In this document: positions 56,667-64,000 of the stretch, one piece after another
Position numbering within the stretch: the stretch's first letter is position 1
How the letters are laid out: every line of letters begins with the position of its first letter
Assembly: GCA_021848345.1 (NCBI GenBank)
Contig: JAJZUV010000016.1
Location: 19,873-83,872 of the forward strand
Source: Pseudomonadota bacterium
Lineage (GTDB): Bacteria > Pseudomonadota > Gammaproteobacteria > Burkholderiales > Burkholderiaceae_C
Direction: 5' to 3'
Length of the DNA: 64,000 nt
The notes under the pieces: model-generated
Told to the model about the DNA's origin: nothing
Databases searched by the model: none
What the model saw: only the letters and a program-made list of their open reading frames with translations
Program-made: the position numbers and the translations under genes

Positions 56667-57067
56667 TGCGCTACCTGCTCGACACGAATGTGGTGTCCGA
56701 CCTCGTTCGCCATCCCCAGGGACGGGTTGCCGAGCATATTCGGTCGGTCGGCGAGGCGAACAGCTGCACCAGCATCGTCGTCGCCGCCGAGTTGCGTTAC
56801 GGCGCAGCGAAGAAGGGATCCCCGCGCCTCACCGATCAGCTCGAGCGGGTACTCGCGGCCCTCGACGTCGTACCGCTGGAGGCTCCGGTGGATGCCGTCT
56901 ACGGGAGGGTTCGCGCTGATCTTGAACGAGCAGGCACGCCGATCGGGGGCAACGATTTGCTGATCGCAGCCCATGCCCTGGCGCTTGGTGCGACCCTCGT
57001 GACCGACAACGAGGGGGAATTTTCCCGCGTTGGCGGACTTCCGTTGGAGAATTGGCTGAGAGGTTGA
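56666..57067 (+). CDS. vapC: VapC-type PIN-domain toxin
   Basis: 133 residues. PIN-domain acidic residues are visible: Asp in MRYLLDTNVVSDL, Glu in VVAAELRYGA, Asp in GGNDLLIAAHAL and Asp in TLVTDNEGEF. VapC toxins cleave tRNA or rRNA and are neutralised by VapB. GTG 56663 just upstream is an alternative start. It looks intact and active. The GC-rich codon use matches the host. Confidence 0.93.
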   Translation: MRYLLDTNVVSDLVRHPQGRVAEHIRSVGEANSCTSIVVAAELRYGAAKKGSPRLTDQLERVLAALDVVPLEAPVDAVYGRVRADLERAGTPIGGNDLLIAAHALALGATLVTDNEGEFSRVGGLPLENWLRG

Positions 57068-57133
57068 GAGCCGACCGGAAGCGACGAACGCCGCCTGACG
57101 GTTGTCCCGGCGCCGTGGTCCGTCAGTCCGCAT

Positions 57134-57169
57134 GCGGATGCGGATGCGGAGGCGGAGGCGGATGCGGAG
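57134..57169. repeat. Hexanucleotide tandem repeat
   Basis: Six units of GCGGAT/GCGGAG in tandem between vapC and the tRNA terminator, with no gene around. Slippage-prone simple repeat. Confidence 0.7.
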
Positions 57170-57270
57170 GCCTGCTCATGTTCACACCCGAGAACAACCG
57201 TGTAGCGCGGTGGGAGCGGGCGATGAGCAGATCGAGCGCATCAGGCGGGGGATGACCCGCGCCAGAAAGG

Positions 57271-57300
57271 ACAAACGCCGACCCTCGGGTCGGCGTTTGT
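57271..57300 (-). terminator. Rho-independent terminator after initiator tRNA
   Basis: A near-perfect hairpin, ACAAACGCCGACCC paired with GGGTCGGCGTTTGT, lies 10 bases beyond the 3' end of the tRNA on its strand, followed by CCTTTC. It has 14 pairs around a 2-base centre, so about 12 form. It probably ends the tRNA transcript. Confidence 0.75.
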
Positions 57301-57310
57301 CTGTCTGTCT

Positions 57311-57387
<77 letters not shown>

Positions 57388-57450
57388 TCTGGAAGAAGTG
57401 AACTATAGCAGGAATTGGCGCACCGCACAAGGAGCGGCCCGGGCGCAGGC

Positions 57451-59514
57451 TCAGCGCGCGGCTGGGAAGGGCGAGGCCGTCGCGCGCCGGCGGTTGAAGG
57501 CATACACGCCGGCGCACAGTACGAGGCCGAGCAGGCCGCCCCAGGCGTCGTTGCGCACCAGCAGCAGGGCCGCAGCCATGGCCAGCGCGCGCTCCGGCAG
57601 GCTCAGGCGGGTGCGCATGATGCCCTGGGTGGCGGCGACGAAGGCGTACATGCCCAGCGCCGCGCTGCCGACGGTCCACGCGAGGTCCAGCGGGCCTTCG
57701 ATGCCGATCAGCAGCAGCTTGGGGTTGAAGAAGAACAGGAAGGGCAGGATGGCGGTGCGCAGGTCGTAGACGAAGGCCTGCACGCCGATCTTCACCGGGT
57801 CCGCGCGGGCGATCGCCGAGGCGGCGAAGGCCGCCAGGCCCACCGGCGGCGTATCGTCGGCCAGGATGCCGAAAAAGAACACGAACAGGTGCACGGCCAC
57901 CAGCGGTACCTGCAGTCCCTGCTCGGCCGCCAGCTTGGCCACCACCGGAGCCACCAGCGAGGCCATGACGATGTAGTTGGCCGTCGTCGGCAGGCCCATG
58001 CCCAGCACCAGCGCGGTCAGCGCCGACAGCACGAGCACCAGCCAGATGTTGTGGCCCGACAGCGCGGCGATGAGCTCGGTGAGCCCGTAGCCCAGGTTGG
58101 TCATCGTCACCATGCCGATGATGATTCCCGCCGCCCCGGTGGCCACGGCGATCATGGTCATGCTGCGTGCCGTCTGTTCCAGGCCGCGCAGCAGGTCCAC
58201 CGCACCGTCGCGCAGCGCGCCGAGCAGTCCGTGCGCGGCCGCGCCACCGCCGGCGCGCAGCGCGCGCCAGCTGGGGCGCAGCACGAGCAGCAGGGCCAGC
58301 ACCGCGCTTGCGTGCAGGGCGCTGCGTTCGGGGGTCAGGCGCGCGACCATCAGTTCGTACAGCAGGAAGCCCACCACCGCGACATGATGCAGGCCCGAGC
58401 GCAGGGTGGACCAGAAGGGCGGAAGTTCGCTGCGCCGGGCGGTCGGCAGGCCGAGCTTGACGGCCTCCAGGTGCACCACCACCATCAGGCCGAAGTAGGT
58501 CAGCAGCGCGGGCAGCAGGGCGTGCAGCACGATGCGGGAGTAGGGAACGCCGATGAAATTGGCCATGATGAAGGCGGCGGCGCCCATCACCGGAGGCATC
58601 AGCTGTCCGTTCACCGACGCTGCGCACTCGATGGCCCCGGCCTTCACCGCCGGGTAGCCCACGCGCTTCATGAGGGGGATGGTGAAGGTGCCCACCGTGA
58701 CCACGTTGGCGGTGGACGATCCGGAGACCACGCCGTCGAGCATGCTGCCCATCACGGCGGCCTTCGCCGGGCCCCCGCGCAGTCCGCCCAGCGCGCTGTA
58801 GGCCAGGGTGACGAAATAGTGCCCGGCGCCGGCGCGGTCGAGCAGCGAGCCGAACAGCACGAACATGAACACGAAGCTCGCCGACACCTGAATGGGCGTG
58901 CCCCAGATGCCTTCGGTCCCCACGTACAGCTGCTGCACCACCTGCGACCAGGGGTGGCCGTTGTGCAGGTACAGCAGTTCGGGCGGGCGAAGCGGCAGCA
59001 GGCCTTCGGGGCCGAGCAGTCCGTACAGGATCATCAGCGCGGCGATGGCGGCCAGCGCCCAGCCCACCAGGCGCAGCGTGGCCAGCGCCAGCAGGGCCAG
59101 CAGCGCGCTGCCCATCCAGACGTCGCGGGCCACCGGCATGCCGCCCTGCAGGGTGCTCAGCGCGTGGTAGTCCCAGGCCACGTAGCCGGCGCAGGCCGCG
59201 CCGGCCGCGGCGAGCAGGGCGTCGCGCCAGTCGATGGCGTCGCGCCGGGCGTGCCTGCCGGGGTAGGCGAGAAAGGCCAGCGCGAGACCGAAGGACAGGT
59301 GGATCGACGCCAGCACCTGGGGATTGAGTCTGCCCGAGGCCACCGCGGCCAGCTGGAACAGGCTCCAGGCCAGCGCGAGGGCGAACAGGCATCGGCGCTG
59401 CCAGGGTGCGCGCGGACGGCGCCCGCCGCTTTCCACGGCGAGGATGTCGCGCGCCGCGTCGGGCGCGGGGGGCGCGCCTTCCGGCTGCGCGGGTGCCACG
59501 GCGGAGGGAGCCAT
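57451..59514 (-). CDS. TAXI-type TRAP transporter fused permease
   Basis: 687 residues with about 16 to 18 helices. The N-terminal part is the small DctQ-like unit, then a large DctM-like half: GSMLDGVVSGSSTANVVTVG, VNGQLMPPVMGAAAFIMANF, and GMGLPTTANYIVMASLVAP, FGILADDTPPVGLAAFAAS. This fused QM form is the hallmark of TAXI transporters. It works with the binding protein encoded 27 bases upstream. Substrate unknown (glutamate or dicarboxylates in some members). The C-terminal basic tail ends in SPFPAAR. Confidence 0.95.
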   Translation of the reverse strand: MAPSAVAPAQPEGAPPAPDAARDILAVESGGRRPRAPWQRRCLFALALAWSLFQLAAVASGRLNPQVLASIHLSFGLALAFLAYPGRHARRDAIDWRDALLAAAGAACAGYVAWDYHALSTLQGGMPVARDVWMGSALLALLALATLRLVGWALAAIAALMILYGLLGPEGLLPLRPPELLYLHNGHPWSQVVQQLYVGTEGIWGTPIQVSASFVFMFVLFGSLLDRAGAGHYFVTLAYSALGGLRGGPAKAAVMGSMLDGVVSGSSTANVVTVGTFTIPLMKRVGYPAVKAGAIECAASVNGQLMPPVMGAAAFIMANFIGVPYSRIVLHALLPALLTYFGLMVVVHLEAVKLGLPTARRSELPPFWSTLRSGLHHVAVVGFLLYELMVARLTPERSALHASAVLALLLVLRPSWRALRAGGGAAAHGLLGALRDGAVDLLRGLEQTARSMTMIAVATGAAGIIIGMVTMTNLGYGLTELIAALSGHNIWLVLVLSALTALVLGMGLPTTANYIVMASLVAPVVAKLAAEQGLQVPLVAVHLFVFFFGILADDTPPVGLAAFAASAIARADPVKIGVQAFVYDLRTAILPFLFFFNPKLLLIGIEGPLDLAWTVGSAALGMYAFVAATQGIMRTRLSLPERALAMAAALLLVRNDAWGGLLGLVLCAGVYAFNRRRATASPFPAAR

Positions 59515-59541
59515 CGCCGGATCTGCTGGACGGGCGCGGGA

Positions 59542-60651
59542 TCAGTCCGCCACGGGAACCTTGGACATGTCGACGCCGACGGAGCGGTAGAAGGCCGCGG
59601 CGCCCGGATGCAGGGGCAGCGGCATGGCCAGCAGCGCGCGATCCAGGCGGAAGGAGCTCCTGAGGTTGGGATTGGGCGTGTCCTGCAGGAATTGCTGCAG
59701 CTTTTGCTGGAACAGCACGTCCATGAACTTGCGCACCTGCTCCTCCGGCAGCCGGGACGAGGCCACGAGCAGAGCTTCCACCGCCACCGTGGGCAGGGCC
59801 TGGTCCACGTGCGGGTAGGCCCCGGCGGGGATTTGCGCCGAGGTGTAGTAGGGACGCTCGGCGATCAGGCGCTCGATATGCTCGCGGTCCAGCGGCAACA
59901 CCGTGACCGGCGCGGTCTGCATGGCTTCCTGGATGGCCGCGGAGCCGAGTCCCACGGTGTAGAACATGGCGTCGATCTTGCCGTCGCGCAGCAGGTTGAC
60001 CGCGTCGCCGGAGTTGGTGCGCACGGCCGACTTCAGGTCGGACAGCTTGAGCCCGTACACGCCGAGCACGGCGATGGCGTCCTGTTCGGGGCCGGAGCCG
60101 ATGGCCCCGACGTCGACCACCTTGCCCTTCAGATCGGCGGGGCTGCGGATGCCCGAGTCCTTGCGCACCAGCAGATGCACGACCTCGGGGTACAGCGTGG
60201 CCAGGCCGCGCAGCTCGCGCGTGGGCTTGCCCTCGAACACCGGAATGCCGGTGCCGCGGTAGGCGAAATAGGCGATGTTGTTCTGGGTGATGGCCATCTG
60301 CATCGCGCCCTGCTGGATGGCCTGCACGTTGAATACCGCGCCGCCGGTGGCGCGCGCTCCGATGCGCAGGCCGATGTGGGCGTCGTTGACGATGCGGGCG
60401 AGGCTTTCGGCGGTGGGGTAGTACAGGCCGGCGGTGGACCCGGTGCCGAAGGTGATGAAGGTGGTGGGGGCGGCGGGTGCGGCGGGTGCGGCGGGGGCGG
60501 CGGCCGCCCCCGCCGCGGTGGGCAGCGCGATCAGCAGGCTCGCGAGCAGGGCGCGCACGCGCGGACAGCACAGGAGGGACCGCCGGGCGGACGGGCCGGG
60601 GAGGGGGTGGACGGGGGGATGGGCGAGTGGCTCGCGGACAGTGCACGGCAT
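59542..60651 (-). CDS. TAXI-family TRAP substrate-binding protein
   Basis: 369 residues. Signal segment VRALLASLLIALPTAAGA, followed by Ala-Pro repeats encoded by GCGGCGGGTGC units, then the TAXI domain: FITFGTGSTAGLYYPTAESL, GARATGGAVFNVQAIQQGAM, MQMAITQNNIAYFAYRGTG and LKGKVVDVGAIGSGPEQDA. The long leader before the signal helix (30 residues) suggests that translation might start later. Secreted partner of the fused permease. Confidence 0.93.
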   Translation of the reverse strand: MPCTVREPLAHPPVHPLPGPSARRSLLCCPRVRALLASLLIALPTAAGAAAAPAAPAAPAAPTTFITFGTGSTAGLYYPTAESLARIVNDAHIGLRIGARATGGAVFNVQAIQQGAMQMAITQNNIAYFAYRGTGIPVFEGKPTRELRGLATLYPEVVHLLVRKDSGIRSPADLKGKVVDVGAIGSGPEQDAIAVLGVYGLKLSDLKSAVRTNSGDAVNLLRDGKIDAMFYTVGLGSAAIQEAMQTAPVTVLPLDREHIERLIAERPYYTSAQIPAGAYPHVDQALPTVAVEALLVASSRLPEEQVRKFMDVLFQQKLQQFLQDTPNPNLRSSFRLDRALLAMPLPLHPGAAAFYRSVGVDMSKVPVAD

Positions 60652-60746
60652 GACGGTCTCCTCGGTTCGGCTTGTGTCATGCCATCATCACACCGAGCGC
60701 GAGCCCCCATCGAGGCACGGGCCTTGTATCCCGGGCGCGGACAGGG

Positions 60747-60782
60747 AAAAAAAACGGCCGCCGACTGTCCTGTCGGCGGCCG
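60747..60782 (-). terminator. Rho-independent terminator of rpoC
   Basis: On the minus strand the hairpin CGGCCGCCGAC / GTCGGCGGCCG (11-bp stem, 6-base loop; 60755-60765 and 60772-60782) is followed by eight U residues (AAAAAAAA at 60747-60754). It lies just after the rpoC stop and should close the rpoBC operon before the TAXI gene. Confidence 0.92.
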
Positions 60783-60804
60783 CTCGAGGCGGAGCTGGGG
60801 GCGG

Positions 60805-64000
<3,196 letters not shown>

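Noticed and set aside
57121..57180. Repeated GCGGAT/GCGGAG as a CRISPR-like array
   Set aside because: The units are 6 bp and contiguous, with no spacers, so this is a simple tandem repeat.

Overview
The window is 64 kb of very GC-rich DNA (third codon positions nearly all G or C) with dense, short-spaced genes. Its gene families point to a betaproteobacterium, probably of the Burkholderiales: O2-independent ubiquinone genes ubiUVT, a TAXI-type TRAP transporter beside rpoC, an initiator tRNA, PotABCD-type importers, and ModE-like, LysR and AraC regulators. This placement is inferred from gene content and base composition; no rRNA is present. The window opens inside cysN and ends inside rpoC (minus strand).

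Layout. 1-1880: end of a sulfate-assimilation/siroheme operon (cysN, cobA-type methyltransferase). 2078-5670: a reduced efflux pair, made of a tiny adaptor-like secreted protein and a divergent RND permease. 5627-11937: purine and molybdenum block (xdhC-like and coxG-like genes, divergent from an AzgA-type purine permease and guanine deaminase, then an exporter and a ModE-like regulator). 11934-12209: a 276-bp element with 34-bp terminal inverted repeats, exactly between two convergent stop codons. 12206-15206: a PAS-PAS-GGDEF-EAL protein and a membrane protein. 15452-22178: a seven-gene lipid-modification operon (flavin oxidoreductase, DUF1365, Cfa-like methyltransferase, chalcone-isomerase-like protein, GPH transporter, DUF3833 lipoprotein, SDR). 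22254-27467: mixed genes (DUF1330, GDSL lipoprotein, OmpW-like porin, a YdbC-like aldo/keto reductase with a divergent LysR gene, periplasmic HNH-like protein).

27489-38468 is a nine-gene minus-strand operon with a divergent LysR gene. It appears to encode the whole oxidative uronate pathway: uronate dehydrogenase, lactonase, galactarate dehydratase, 5-dehydro-4-deoxyglucarate dehydratase and 2-oxoglutarate semialdehyde dehydrogenase, plus a complete ABC importer. Uronate or aldarate would be taken in and converted to 2-oxoglutarate. 38520-41987 is ubiU-ubiV-ubiT-thiM, preceded by an FNR/ANR-like box, so it is probably induced at low oxygen.

42303-46458 holds a secreted orphan protein, a hexose-6-phosphate mutarotase and hflX. 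46579-51143 is a tightly coupled three-gene cassette (PlsC-type acyltransferase, PAP2-like membrane enzyme, PEP-synthase/rifampin-phosphotransferase-like dikinase) whose joint function I do not recognise; it is the best candidate for an undescribed system. 51236-53833 has a pterin dehydratase and a second aldo/keto reductase with a divergent AraC regulator. 53834-57310 looks like an accessory patch: an antitoxin remnant, an APH-like kinase, a HAD phosphatase, a gene-poor stretch with a possible transposase scrap, and an intact VapBC module. 57311-60651 carries initiator tRNA-Met and a TAXI-TRAP transporter; a strong terminator then closes rpoC.
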